Below are positions 37,303-46,633 of a stretch of 64,000 nt of DNA, piece by piece (position 1 is the stretch's first letter; each line of letters begins with the position of its first letter). The DNA is from Gammaproteobacteria bacterium (lineage in GTDB: Bacteria; Pseudomonadota; Gammaproteobacteria; HK1). A program made the translations under genes and the position numbers. Where the stretch lies: contig JAJFJT010000003.1 in NCBI GenBank assembly GCA_021773795.1, positions 233,137 through 297,136 on the forward strand, read 5' to 3'. The notes below the pieces were generated by a model. It was not told the DNA's origin. It ran no database searches and worked only from the letters and a program-made list of their open reading frames with translations.

Positions 37303-39087
37303 ATGGCCGATTACAAGGCACCGCTCACCGATATGCAGTACCTGTTCCGGGAAATACTGCCCTGGGAGACGCTGCAGGAACTGCCAGGCTATCAGGAACT
37401 GGATACGGAGCTTGCGGACGCAGTGCTCGAAGAGGGTGCGCGCTTTAGTGAGGAGGTGCTGGCACCCGTTAACCGTTCTGGTGATGAGCAAGGCTGCCGG
37501 CTGGAAGCTGGCCGGGTCCATACCCCCGAGGGATTTCCCGATGCCTATCAACGTTATGCTAGGGGTGGCTGGCCGGCGATCAATTGTGACCCGGAACATG
37601 GCGGTCAAGGGCTACCCCGAACGCTGAGCTTTTTGCTGGAAGAAATGGTCTGCGGTGCCAACCTTTCCTTTGGGATCTATCAACTGCTGACTCAGGGTGC
37701 CTATCACGCCATCAATATCCACGGCAGCGAGGAGCTCAAAAGCACCTATCTGGAGGCGCTGGCCAGCGGACGTTGGGCGGGGACCATGTGCCTGACCGAA
37801 CCGCAAAGTGGCACTGATCTTGGTTTGCTACGCAGTCGCGCAACACCCATCGAGGCCGGTGGCTATCGGCTCACCGGCTCGAAGATATTCATCTCCGCCG
37901 GGGATCACGACCTTACGGAGAATATCATTCACCTGGTGCTGGCCCGCACCCCGGACGCCCCTGCCGGTGTCCGCGGCATCAGCCTGTTTGTGGTACCCGC
38001 ACGGCAACTAAACGAGGACGGTAGCCCGGGCAAGGATAATGGTATTAGCTGCTCCGCCCTCGAGCACAAGATGGGGATTCGTGCCTCGTCCACCTGCGTC
38101 CTTAGTTTTGAGGATGCCCAAGCCGAATTGCTGGGCGAATTGCATGGCGGCTTGCGTGGCATGTTCACGATGATGAATCTGGCGCGCCTGTCGGTAGGGG
38201 TACAGGGAATTGGGATCGCCGGTGCGGCCTATCATGCCGCAGTAACTTATGCACGGGAGCGATTGCAGGGGCGGGATCTTCACGGTGCGCGTTTTCCCGA
38301 ACAGGCCGCCGATCCGTTGATGGTGCACCCGGACATCCGCCGCATGCTGCTCACCATGCGTGCCTGGACCGAGGGAGCCCGTGCCCTGATCTTGCGGGTG
38401 GCTGCGGCACTGGATGTGTCCCTGGAGCATCCGGATCCCGAGTGTCGCCGGGATAACCATGAATTTGTCTCCCTCATGACTCCCATCGTGAAATCCCTGT
38501 GCACCGATATCGGCTTCGATGTGGCAAACCTCGCCGTTCAAATCTACGGCGGCCATGGCTACATCCGCGAGAACGGGGTGGAGCAATACGTCCGAGATGC
38601 GCGCATAACCCAGATTTACGAGGGTGCCAATGGTATCCAGGCGCTGGATCTGGTGGGACGCAAGCTCCCCGAGCATACCGGCCGCAACCTGCGCCATTTC
38701 TTTCATCCCTTGCAGGCCAATCTGGAGTCGTGGCAGCAGGAGCCACAACTGCAACAGCTGGTGGAACCGCTGGCCAAAGCCTTCGGCCGTTTACAGCGGG
38801 CCACCGCGCAATTAGCCCTCAAGGGGTTGCAGGATCCGGTGCAGGCAGCGGCACCGGCCAGTGAGTATTTGCGTCTTTTTGGCCTGGTGGCCATCGGCCA
38901 GAGCTGGGTGCAGATGGCGGAATCCTGTTTACAACCGGAATCCCAGCCGAATCCCGCCTTCTGCCAGGCAAAACTCGATACTGCCAGCTTCTACATGCGC
39001 CATATCCTGCCCTTAAGCAGTGGCCTGTTTGCCAGCATCATGGCCGGGGCTGATGCCCTGGAGGCCTTCGACGAGGATGCTTTTTGA
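37303..39087 (+). CDS. Acyl-CoA dehydrogenase (long FadE-like type with C-terminal extension)
   Basis: It catalyses the first, FAD-dependent step of beta-oxidation. The 594-residue protein is longer than the short acyl-CoA dehydrogenases (about 380) because it has an N-terminal cap (residues 1-40) and a C-terminal domain (about 460-594), as in the FadE5-like group. The FAD/substrate signature is MCLTEPQSGTDLG (about 156-168). The catalytic base is probably E440 in QIYEGANGIQALD. The electron acceptor would be an electron-transfer flavoprotein, not found in the window. It closes the thiolase-FadN-dehydrogenase operon; the PilZ gene follows after 116 bases. Confidence 0.94.
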   Translation: MADYKAPLTDMQYLFREILPWETLQELPGYQELDTELADAVLEEGARFSEEVLAPVNRSGDEQGCRLEAGRVHTPEGFPDAYQRYARGGWPAINCDPEHGGQGLPRTLSFLLEEMVCGANLSFGIYQLLTQGAYHAINIHGSEELKSTYLEALASGRWAGTMCLTEPQSGTDLGLLRSRATPIEAGGYRLTGSKIFISAGDHDLTENIIHLVLARTPDAPAGVRGISLFVVPARQLNEDGSPGKDNGISCSALEHKMGIRASSTCVLSFEDAQAELLGELHGGLRGMFTMMNLARLSVGVQGIGIAGAAYHAAVTYARERLQGRDLHGARFPEQAADPLMVHPDIRRMLLTMRAWTEGARALILRVAAALDVSLEHPDPECRRDNHEFVSLMTPIVKSLCTDIGFDVANLAVQIYGGHGYIRENGVEQYVRDARITQIYEGANGIQALDLVGRKLPEHTGRNLRHFFHPLQANLESWQQEPQLQQLVEPLAKAFGRLQRATAQLALKGLQDPVQAAAPASEYLRLFGLVAIGQSWVQMAESCLQPESQPNPAFCQAKLDTASFYMRHILPLSSGLFASIMAGADALEAFDEDAF

Positions 39088-39203
39088 GGACTGGTCCTCA
39101 CTCCATGGCGGATTTCCGCTAAAGATTTGCCCTGAAACACCGATGACTATTCCAGGTTCGGAAGTTCTTTCCGTATACAGAGGTCTGGAATACCAACAAA
39201 GAT

Positions 39204-39614
39204 ATGGCCGTCATCTACGCATTTCGGGAACGCCGCGCACGTTTTCCCCGCATCAATCTGGAGCAGCCAGTGGCGCTGGTGCACGCCAACGCTACCGTGG
39301 CGACAGCCTGCATAAGCAATATCTCTCCCGGAGGAATGCAGGTCTGCTGTGATCGCTACACCGCAGATTCCCTGCATGCCAGCAGCGAGCCCTTGGGAAA
39401 GCGCAATAAAGTTTCCATTGATGCCCACTTCCTGCTGCCCAGCCCCACCGGGATACGCAAGATCGATGTGGAATGTCGGCTAGCCCATGTGGCAGAACTA
39501 TCCGGCGGGGAATATGCCCTCGGTCTGGAATTTATTGAGTTCCAACACGGCGGACGAGAGGAGTTGAAGGCCTTCCTGGGCGAGGCTGTTAGCCTCAATC
39601 AGGGCATTGAATAG
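39204..39614 (+). CDS. PilZ domain protein (probable c-di-GMP receptor)
   Basis: PilZ domains bind cyclic di-GMP. The 136-residue protein has both binding motifs: the arginine motif RRARFPR (R10-R16) and the N39-x-S41-x-x-G44 motif in SNISPGGM. The binding residues are therefore complete. There is no other recognisable domain and no membrane segment. The start has no strong ribosome binding site, and the GAGGAC/GTCCTC palindrome at 39085-39100 lies in the gap before it. It is downstream of the beta-oxidation operon on the same strand, though a joint role is not evident. An HD-GYP protein elsewhere in the window (61134-62504) indicates c-di-GMP signalling in this organism. Confidence 0.88.
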   Translation: MAVIYAFRERRARFPRINLEQPVALVHANATVATACISNISPGGMQVCCDRYTADSLHASSEPLGKRNKVSIDAHFLLPSPTGIRKIDVECRLAHVAELSGGEYALGLEFIEFQHGGREELKAFLGEAVSLNQGIE

Positions 39615-39634
39615 AGGGCCCCTGGAGTGCCAGA

Positions 39635-40513
39635 TCAACGCTGCCGTAAAGCAGAATAGCCATAGAAGATCATCAGTGTTAGCAGTACCACGGCACCACC
39701 TAGTAGTGTTTCTCGTGCCGGTATTTCCCCCATGACCAGCCAGACCCAAAGTGGGCCGAGAATGCTTTCCAGCAACATAATCAAACTGACTTCAGCGGTG
39801 GGCAAGTGGCGGGGCGCCACACTGAGCAAGCCAAAGGCCAGTGGTAGCACCAGCAAGCCGGCAATTGCCACATAAATAATTTCAGTGCTTGCCACTGCCA
39901 GAGGTATCGCAAAAGGGAGGCAAATGATGGCCATCGCGTAACCACTGGTGGCCAGTGCCGGTAACAGGCTCTGCTGACGAAAGAATCGAGCCAGCACGAA
40001 ATATCCGGCCATACAAAGCGAACTTCCCAATCCGAGGAGATCACCAAAAAAAGTGCCATGGGAGAAGCTGCCCGCAAAGATAAGACCCAGACCGGTGAAA
40101 ACCAGGGTAGAAGCGAGCCAGGTTTTCGGTGGGATCGTCTCCCCCAGAAAAATACGGCTAAGCCAGGCAGAAAAGAGCGGAACGGTACTGATGATTAGCA
40201 GTGTATTGGCCACCGCAGTGTGGATGATGGAATGTAAAAATAACATTGTGCTGGCGGCAAACAGAGCCATCGCCAAGCCGCCACGCCAACCCAGTGAGTG
40301 CATGCTGAGATACGGATTTATCCGCCGAACAAATATCAGGAAGGCACTCAGCACAAGACCGAGCAACAAGCCACGCCAAAACAGCAAGGTCCAGGGAGCA
40401 ACATTAACGAGGCGTATAAGCAGGGCATCTGGACTTAATATCAATACCGCGAAGGTGGTCAGTACGATTCCCTGCCTTCGACTTGTCGGGAGTAGAGATG
40501 CAGATCGTTTCAC
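39635..40513 (-). CDS. EamA/DMT family transporter (second of a pair)
   Basis: A 292-residue membrane protein of the drug/metabolite transporter superfamily with about ten membrane segments arranged as two EamA repeats. An example of the pattern is TPLFSAWLSRIFLGE in the first half and AEVSLIMLLESILGPLWVWLVMGE in the second. Its start overlaps the stop of the upstream EamA gene by 4 bases, so the two are co-translated and could act as a pair. Substrate is unknown; family members export amino acids, metabolites or nucleotide sugars. It converges with the PilZ gene with 20 bases between stops. Confidence 0.85.
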   Translation of the reverse strand: MKRSASLLPTSRRQGIVLTTFAVLILSPDALLIRLVNVAPWTLLFWRGLLLGLVLSAFLIFVRRINPYLSMHSLGWRGGLAMALFAASTMLFLHSIIHTAVANTLLIISTVPLFSAWLSRIFLGETIPPKTWLASTLVFTGLGLIFAGSFSHGTFFGDLLGLGSSLCMAGYFVLARFFRQQSLLPALATSGYAMAIICLPFAIPLAVASTEIIYVAIAGLLVLPLAFGLLSVAPRHLPTAEVSLIMLLESILGPLWVWLVMGEIPARETLLGGAVVLLTLMIFYGYSALRQR

Positions 40514-41391
40514 AGTGCCTCCCCGGCCTTAAGACGCTCCCGGTGTAAAACATACAGGCCGCTGGCAGCGATGATGGCAGCGCCTGCCAGGGTAAATGTA
40601 TCGGGGAACTCGCCGAAGATGGCGTAGCCATAAGCGGTTGCCCACAGCAGGCTGGTATAACCAAAGGGTGCAATAGTGGTCGCTGGGGCGTACTCAAATG
40701 CCTTGATCATAGCGAAATGGCCGGTGCTTCCCAGGATGCCGATGAGCCCCATTAATAACCAGCCCTGGACATCTGGCGTAGTCCAGAAGAAGGGAACGGC
40801 TAAGGTGGTCACCACGGTTCCCACCGAGGCGGTATAGAAGAGGGTAGTCAGTGGTGCCTCGGTGGAACTGAGTTTGCGGGTAATGATCTGGTAGAGCGCA
40901 TAAAAAAACGCGGACAGTAGCGGCAGCAGGGCCGCCAGTTGCATCACTCCCAGGCCGGGCCGAATGATAATCAAGGCACCGCAAAAGCCGGCGCCGACAC
41001 TAAACCAGCGATGTATGCCAACACGCTCACCAAGCAGTGGTACGGACAGGGCGATGAGGATCAGCGGGCTGGAGGCCATAATGGCGGTGGCATCTGCCAA
41101 GGGAATAAAACTCAGGGCGACAAAGTAGACCAGCGTAATGGCCAATAATAGTGACGAGCGTAGTAATTGCAGGGGCAGACGATTAGTCCGTATGGCACTG
41201 GGTAAACGGCGACCCAGGAGGGCTGCAATAAGCAGGGCGTGGACCAGATAACGGGCCCAGGACACCTGCACTACGGAGTAGTCCCGGATCAGATATTTCG
41301 CCGTGGTATCCATGCTGACAAAGAGCAGCATGGTGAGCAGCATCCAGCAGATGCCATTCCGAGCAGAATTTGAGGTGGGGACTTGAATCAT
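40510..41391 (-). CDS. EamA/DMT family transporter (first of a pair)
   Basis: A 293-residue EamA-family membrane protein with about ten membrane segments in two repeats (ADATAIMASSPLILIALSVPLLGERVG region in the first, YAPATTIAPFGYTSLLWATAYGYAIFGE in the second; landmarks only). It overlaps the second transporter by 4 bases. The gene starts just beside element D, which may have reshaped its promoter. No substrate can be assigned. The two transporters are only moderately alike by eye, so a recent tandem duplication is not obvious. Confidence 0.87.
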   Translation of the reverse strand: MIQVPTSNSARNGICWMLLTMLLFVSMDTTAKYLIRDYSVVQVSWARYLVHALLIAALLGRRLPSAIRTNRLPLQLLRSSLLLAITLVYFVALSFIPLADATAIMASSPLILIALSVPLLGERVGIHRWFSVGAGFCGALIIIRPGLGVMQLAALLPLLSAFFYALYQIITRKLSSTEAPLTTLFYTASVGTVVTTLAVPFFWTTPDVQGWLLMGLIGILGSTGHFAMIKAFEYAPATTIAPFGYTSLLWATAYGYAIFGEFPDTFTLAGAAIIAASGLYVLHRERLKAGEAL

Positions 41392-41729
41392 GAAATGCGT
41401 GTTTTTTGTTAGGGAAGCTCTGATTTATTCTGGTCGAAGTAGATTGTGATTCAAAATGGCCAGCTTTGAGGCGCTGATCGCACGTAATAGTCAATCTATT
41501 GCGAAGAGCAGCAACGATAAAGAGGGACATCTTTGGGCGCAAGATACAAGTTCACGAATAGAACAGGGCTTCCTTAGGTCTACCGGCAAGGAAGCCCGAG
41601 CGGTGGGAAAGAGCCGGGATTATAGCTTGCCCAAGGCCATGGCACCTTGGATTTAGAGTACGCTAAATGGGCCGACGCCAGATACACTGGAAGTCTCCCG
41701 GAACCACGTCAGAAGAGTGCCTATAAACG
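41392..41729. other. Intergenic region with IS-like remnant and a hairpin
   Basis: These 338 bases contain element D (41410-41576) and a 10-bp hairpin GGGCTTCCTT (41566-41575) / AAGGAAGCCC (41588-41597) that includes the right end of element D. The rest should hold the promoters of the EamA operon and of the phosphatase gene. No credible gene is seen. Confidence 0.5.
41410..41576. mobile_element. Element D: ~167-bp MITE or internally deleted insertion sequence
   Basis: The left end reads AGGGAAGCTCTGATTTATTC (41411-41430). The right end, in reverse complement, reads AAGGAAGCCCTGTTCTATTC. The two match at about 17 of 20 positions. The interior has no transposase. A solo copy of the end is at 7411-7426. 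The terminal sequence looks insertion-sequence-like, but I do not name the family. Confidence 0.45.
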
Positions 41730-42506
41730 ATGGATATGAAGCTGAGCAAACTACTCCCGGGACAGAGTGCGCTACATGCGGGCTCAAAGGGGAATGTGCA
41801 CAGCTTTGAACGTAACGAGTATGGGCGTGACTTTGTGGTGGGTGACATCCACGGCATGTTTCCCCATCTCGAGCGCTTGCTGGATGAAGCCGGATTTAGC
41901 GAGGGGCGTGATCGCTTATTTTCCGTGGGAGATCTGGTTGACCGCGGGCCACACTCTGCCATGGCCCTAAAATGGCTGGATTTCCCCTGGTTTTTTGCCT
42001 GCTGTGGCAATCACGAGCAATTTGTCATTGATTCAGAGATCCCTGAACAGGCGGATTTGTGGGTAACCTACAATGGTGGCGGCTGGTGGCTGCGGCTCAG
42101 TGATGCGGAACAAGTCAGCTTTCGTGAGCGCTTCAGGCAACTGCCTTTGGCAATGGAAATCGTCACGGGAAGCGGGTTAGTCGGTCTGGTGCATGCCGAT
42201 GTGCCGCCAATGATTCCGTGGGATCGCTACATGGATCTGTTGCGTGCGGGAAATCAGGACGCGGCTTATTACGCCATGTGGTCGCGCGATCGGGTGCAGG
42301 GGAAATCCAAGGGAACAGTGCCGGGCGGGGTTGCCCGGGTCTACTGCGGACACTCACCCGTACGCCAGGCCGTGGCCTTCGATAATGTCTATTTTATAGA
42401 TACGGGTGCCGCCTACATAAGCGATGGCTACAAGGACGCCAAGCTAACGCTGATTGAGATACATCCTGAGGCACATCGGGAATACACGATACGTACCGGT
42501 GAATAA
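41730..42506 (+). CDS. Serine/threonine-protein phosphatase-type metallophosphoesterase (PPP family)
   Basis: A 258-residue metallophosphoesterase with the full PPP metal-binding set: GDIHG (residues 38-42), GDLVDRG (67-73) and GNHE (93-96), with later histidines in GLVHADVP and YCGHSPV. It resembles the bacterial PrpA/PrpB and lambda-phosphatase group, or ApaH-like enzymes. Protein phosphatase and dinucleoside tetraphosphatase activities cannot be separated from sequence. It is cytoplasmic, with no signal peptide. It stands alone between element D and the convergent infA gene. Confidence 0.88.
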   Translation: MDMKLSKLLPGQSALHAGSKGNVHSFERNEYGRDFVVGDIHGMFPHLERLLDEAGFSEGRDRLFSVGDLVDRGPHSAMALKWLDFPWFFACCGNHEQFVIDSEIPEQADLWVTYNGGGWWLRLSDAEQVSFRERFRQLPLAMEIVTGSGLVGLVHADVPPMIPWDRYMDLLRAGNQDAAYYAMWSRDRVQGKSKGTVPGGVARVYCGHSPVRQAVAFDNVYFIDTGAAYISDGYKDAKLTLIEIHPEAHREYTIRTGE

Positions 42507-42577
42507 CCGGTATCGGGGCGTGATTGGTTAATTCTACAAGCCTCTTCAGCCAGTTCTCAGGCCGAGGCGGCGTGCCG

Positions 42578-42796
42578 TCAGCGACTACGGTAGGTGATTC
42601 GTCCCTTGCTGAGATCGTAGGGGGTTAACTGCACGGTTACCGCATCGCCAGTGAGGATGCGAATATAGTGCTTGCGCATTTTGCCCGAGATGTGTGCGGT
42701 CACTACATGACCGTTTTCCAGTTCCACACGAAACATGGTGTTGGGCAGGGTGTCGATAACGACGCCCTCCATCTCAATATGATCTTCTTTAGGCAA
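42578..42796 (-). CDS. infA: Translation initiation factor IF-1
   Basis: IF-1 is the small OB-fold initiation factor that blocks the A site of the 30S subunit. The 72-residue length and sequence are typical: [13 protein letters not shown] at the N-terminus, [28 protein letters not shown] in the middle and the C-terminal [12 protein letters not shown]. It follows bpt by 16 bases on the minus strand, the last gene of the trxB-GNAT-aat-bpt-infA series, an order conserved in many gammaproteobacteria. Confidence 0.98.
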   Translation of the reverse strand: MPKEDHIEMEGVVIDTLPNTMFRVELENGHVVTAHISGKMRKHYIRILTGDAVTVQLTPYDLSKGRITYRSR

Positions 42797-42812
42797 GGGT
42801 TAGCGCTCTCTC

Positions 42813-43568
42813 TCAGGGTAATTCGGACGGGGCGCTATTGTGCCTAATGCTTGCCTTTTTCGCAAAGCGGTCAAAGGGCTGCCAGAACCCGTTTAGGTAG
42901 CGCTGCTGGGGCAAAAATTCCGCCTTATAGCGCATCTTCTGACAATCGCCGATCCAGTAGCCCAGATAGAGCCAGGTACAATCCATTTTCTGCGCCGCTT
43001 CGATCTCCCAAAGAATGGCGTAGATACCGAGCCCACGTTCAGCCAATTGCGGTTCAAAGAAGGTATACACAGCGGACAGACTATCCTCGAGTACATCAAC
43101 TATAGCCACCGCTACCAGACGCTGTTCCAGCCAAAATTCATAGCATTTTCCCGCCACCCCGGGGGCCAGCAAAAATTCACGGTAATCGGCAGCTGTGCTG
43201 TCATCCATGCCTCCATCGGGATGGCGGCTGTCCAGATAACGCTGGTAAAGCGCGAAGTGCTCCGCATCATAGGCCGCATCCCGTACTCGCACCACGAGGT
43301 CCTGATTTTTCTCCCAGGTTCGGCGTTGACTGCGGCTCCGCTTAAAGTCCGCCACTGGCAGACGCACGGAAATACAGGCCTCGCACGCGATGCAGCGCGG
43401 ACGATAGAGATGCTTGCCGGTACGACGAAAACCGCGGGCTAGCAAGGTGGCGTAAAGATCGGGATCCTGTGCCGCCTTGCTGTCGGCAAACAACACCCGT
43501 TCGAGGCGTTCAGACAAATAGCCGCAGGGGCGTTCAGGAGATATATAAAGAGGGAATTCAGATGACAT
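42813..43568 (-). CDS. bpt: Aspartate/glutamate leucyltransferase (Bpt)
   Basis: Bpt transfers leucine from Leu-tRNA to proteins with N-terminal Asp or Glu, marking them for ClpS/ClpAP degradation (N-degron pathway). The 251-residue protein, from the ATG at 43568, has the conserved N-terminal cysteine pattern (C15, and the CIACEACISVR cluster near residue 57). It also shows GFRRTGKHLYRPRC and the C-terminal LYLGYWIGDCQKMRYK and RYLNGFW segments (landmarks). A much longer open frame upstream overlaps aat and is rejected. Its start overlaps the aat 3' end by 11 bases, so the two N-degron transferases are translationally linked. Confidence 0.94.
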   Translation of the reverse strand: MSSEFPLYISPERPCGYLSERLERVLFADSKAAQDPDLYATLLARGFRRTGKHLYRPRCIACEACISVRLPVADFKRSRSQRRTWEKNQDLVVRVRDAAYDAEHFALYQRYLDSRHPDGGMDDSTAADYREFLLAPGVAGKCYEFWLEQRLVAVAIVDVLEDSLSAVYTFFEPQLAERGLGIYAILWEIEAAQKMDCTWLYLGYWIGDCQKMRYKAEFLPQQRYLNGFWQPFDRFAKKASIRHNSAPSELP

Positions 43569-44259
43569 GTTGGTCCTGGCCCATTGAGGTGCCCGCTGAT
43601 CCTGCCCATTGCTGTAGCAAGGCGATGAAGCGACTGCGCGGGATCTGTTCGGCACCCAGACGTTGCAGGTGGGGATTGGATACCTGGCAATCGATGAGCT
43701 GAAAATCCTGCTGGCACAGATGAGCCAATACAATCTTTGAGGCATCCGGCTGGCGGCTAAACATAGATTCTCCAAACAACACGCGTCCAATAATCACTCC
43801 GTAGAGCCCACCGGCTAACTCATCCCCCGCCCAGCACTCGAAGGAATGCGCGTAGCCCAGTTGATGCAGCTTTTCATAGGCGACCACCATCTCCGTGGTA
43901 ATCCAGGTATCTGTTTCCAACCCACGCATAGCGGCACAGCCGCGAATAACAGCACCAAAATCCACATTTCGGGTCACCTTGAAATGTCCCCGGCGCAGGG
44001 TGCGCTCGAGGCTGCGGGAGCGATGAAATTTCCGTGGAAAAATAATGGTACGTGGGTCTGGCGACCACCACAGAATGGGCTGCTCCTTGCCAAACCAGGG
44101 AAAAATGCCCTGTCGGTAGGCCTGGATCAGGCGCTCTGGGCTCAGATCTCCCCCCACCGCTAACAAACCATCGGGCTCCTCAAGTGCCTGCCCCACCGGA
44201 GGAAAGCTTTTTACCGATCCGTTGGGGGCAATTAGCCGGGGAATCAGGACTTCAGGCAT
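43558..44259 (-). CDS. aat: Leucyl/phenylalanyl-tRNA--protein transferase
   Basis: Aat adds Leu or Phe to proteins with N-terminal Lys or Arg, generating primary N-degrons. The 233-residue protein shows FPPVGQALEEPDGLLAVGGDL (about residues 19-39), AYRQGIFPWF (about 47-56), WWSPDPRTII, and the catalytic-region FGESMFSRQPDASK, all family landmarks. It overlaps the upstream GNAT gene by 8 bases and the downstream bpt gene by 11 bases, so three genes are tightly packed on the minus strand. Confidence 0.97.
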   Translation of the reverse strand: MPEVLIPRLIAPNGSVKSFPPVGQALEEPDGLLAVGGDLSPERLIQAYRQGIFPWFGKEQPILWWSPDPRTIIFPRKFHRSRSLERTLRRGHFKVTRNVDFGAVIRGCAAMRGLETDTWITTEMVVAYEKLHQLGYAHSFECWAGDELAGGLYGVIIGRVLFGESMFSRQPDASKIVLAHLCQQDFQLIDCQVSNPHLQRLGAEQIPRSRFIALLQQWAGSAGTSMGQDQHVI

Positions 44260-45418
44260 GGCCTATGACCTCGGCTGATGCGTTATAAGGCGAGTGCGTC
44301 ATCAGCATGACGATATGCTCCTCCACCGCCCGCTGCTCATGCCCGAGAGATTCCTTTACCGCCCCACGAAAATCCTCACGCGCGATCCAGTGGGCAGAGT
44401 AGGTGGGGTAGGGCAGAAATCCGCGATTGAGCTTGTGTTCACCTTGGGCACCGGCATCAAAGCGTGCCAATCCATTGCCGATGCAATAATCAATGGTCTG
44501 GTAATAACAAAGCTCGAAGTGCAGATTGGGCACGGTTTCGCGGCAACCCCAGTGACGCCCATAGAGCACCTCGCCACCGATGAAATTAAGACAGCCCGCC
44601 ACATAACCACGGGCATCACGGGCCAGTACCAGTAACACCGAGTCCGCCATACTGCGACCGATTTCCTTAAAAAACCCGGGAGTTAGGCTGGCAATTCCCG
44701 ATTTGCGTTCAAAGGTCGATCGATAAAATGCATGGAAGACATCCCACAGAGTGTCGTCTATCTCTCCACCGCGATAGCATTCGAAGCTGATGCCGAAGCG
44801 TGCAACTGATCGGCGTTCACGGCGGATTTGCTTACGTCGTCTGGAAGTCAGCCGAGCGAGAAAGCCGTCAAAATTTTCATATCCCTGATTGCTCCACTGA
44901 AATTGATAACCGGTTCTGCGTAACAGCCCTTGTTGCTCCAGCAATGCAGTTTCCTGTAGATCAGTAAATAACCAGTGGAGGGAGGAAATATCCGGGTTCA
45001 GGGCTTCGGTGAGAGTTGCCTCAGCCAGTATCGGCGCGAGGCTCTCCAGGTGGATTTCCTCAGGGTCATACAATAATCGAGGACCGGTAGCAGGGGTATA
45101 GGGAATCGCCACCACCAGCTTGGGATAATAGTTGAGCCCATAGCTGTAATAGGCCTCTGCCCAGTTCCAGTCGAAGACAAATTCACCATAGGAGTTGCTC
45201 TTAAGATACATGGGAGCCGCCCCGACCAGCTTGTCACCGGCATAGATAAGCACATGTTGCGGTCTCCAGCCCGCCTCGTCCCCCACGCAGCCATGGCGCT
45301 CCAGAGCCACGAGAAATTCATGACGGGCGAACGGGTAGTCGGCCGGGCACAGGCGATTCCAGTCCCCGGCTGCAATCTCGTCTATACTGCTAATCACCAC
45401 ATGCCGCAGTGTTTCCAT
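44252..45418 (-). CDS. GNAT family protein of the COG3146 type (peptidogalycan biosynthesis-like)
   Basis: A 388-residue protein of the COG3146 family, annotated in general as GNAT-fold acyltransferases. It has two adjacent GNAT-like lobes; landmarks are LVGAAPMYLKSNSYGEFVFDWNWAEAY around residues 60-90, TSRRRKQIRRER near 190 and HWGCRETVPNLHFELCYYQ near 300. The acceptor is not known. It regularly lies next to aat in gammaproteobacteria, as here, which suggests an unproven link with aminoacyl-tRNA-dependent chemistry. It follows trxB by 21 bases and overlaps aat by 8 bases. Confidence 0.82.
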   Translation of the reverse strand: METLRHVVISSIDEIAAGDWNRLCPADYPFARHEFLVALERHGCVGDEAGWRPQHVLIYAGDKLVGAAPMYLKSNSYGEFVFDWNWAEAYYSYGLNYYPKLVVAIPYTPATGPRLLYDPEEIHLESLAPILAEATLTEALNPDISSLHWLFTDLQETALLEQQGLLRRTGYQFQWSNQGYENFDGFLARLTSRRRKQIRRERRSVARFGISFECYRGGEIDDTLWDVFHAFYRSTFERKSGIASLTPGFFKEIGRSMADSVLLVLARDARGYVAGCLNFIGGEVLYGRHWGCRETVPNLHFELCYYQTIDYCIGNGLARFDAGAQGEHKLNRGFLPYPTYSAHWIAREDFRGAVKESLGHEQRAVEEHIVMLMTHSPYNASAEVIGHA

Positions 45419-45439
45419 GGTCCTGAAGCGTAGCGCTCG

Positions 45440-46408
<969 letters not shown>

Positions 46409-46633
46409 TCACCCTCTAAATGTCTGCCCGCATGCGCAGGCGTTTAAACTGAGTGTGATAGTATCCCGCAATTGGGGTGAATTGGGCATGGGTGTATTAA
46501 CAAGCGGGATGTTTTTTCCCGATTAATCGCCGGGCACTCTCCCTTGTCCGCATTGACAATGCGAGCGACATGCCCGGACTAATTCCTTATAATCTGGCAA
46601 GTTAGCTAGTATTCCTATAATACATATCAGCTT

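Noticed and set aside
39085..39100. GAGGAC/GTCCTC palindrome behind the acyl-CoA dehydrogenase as a terminator
   Set aside because: The T-tract precedes rather than follows the stem on the plus strand, and the stem has only a 2-base loop; it is not a standard terminator in either direction.
43569..43790. A 74-residue N-terminal extension of bpt
   Set aside because: It lies antisense-in-frame shadow fashion within aat and has no Bpt similarity; the family start is at 43568.
46553..46593. TTGACA and TATAAT upstream of ftsK as a promoter pair
   Set aside because: The spacing is 29 bases, far from 16-18, so they cannot work as a pair, although the TATAAT boxes may serve with weaker -35 elements.
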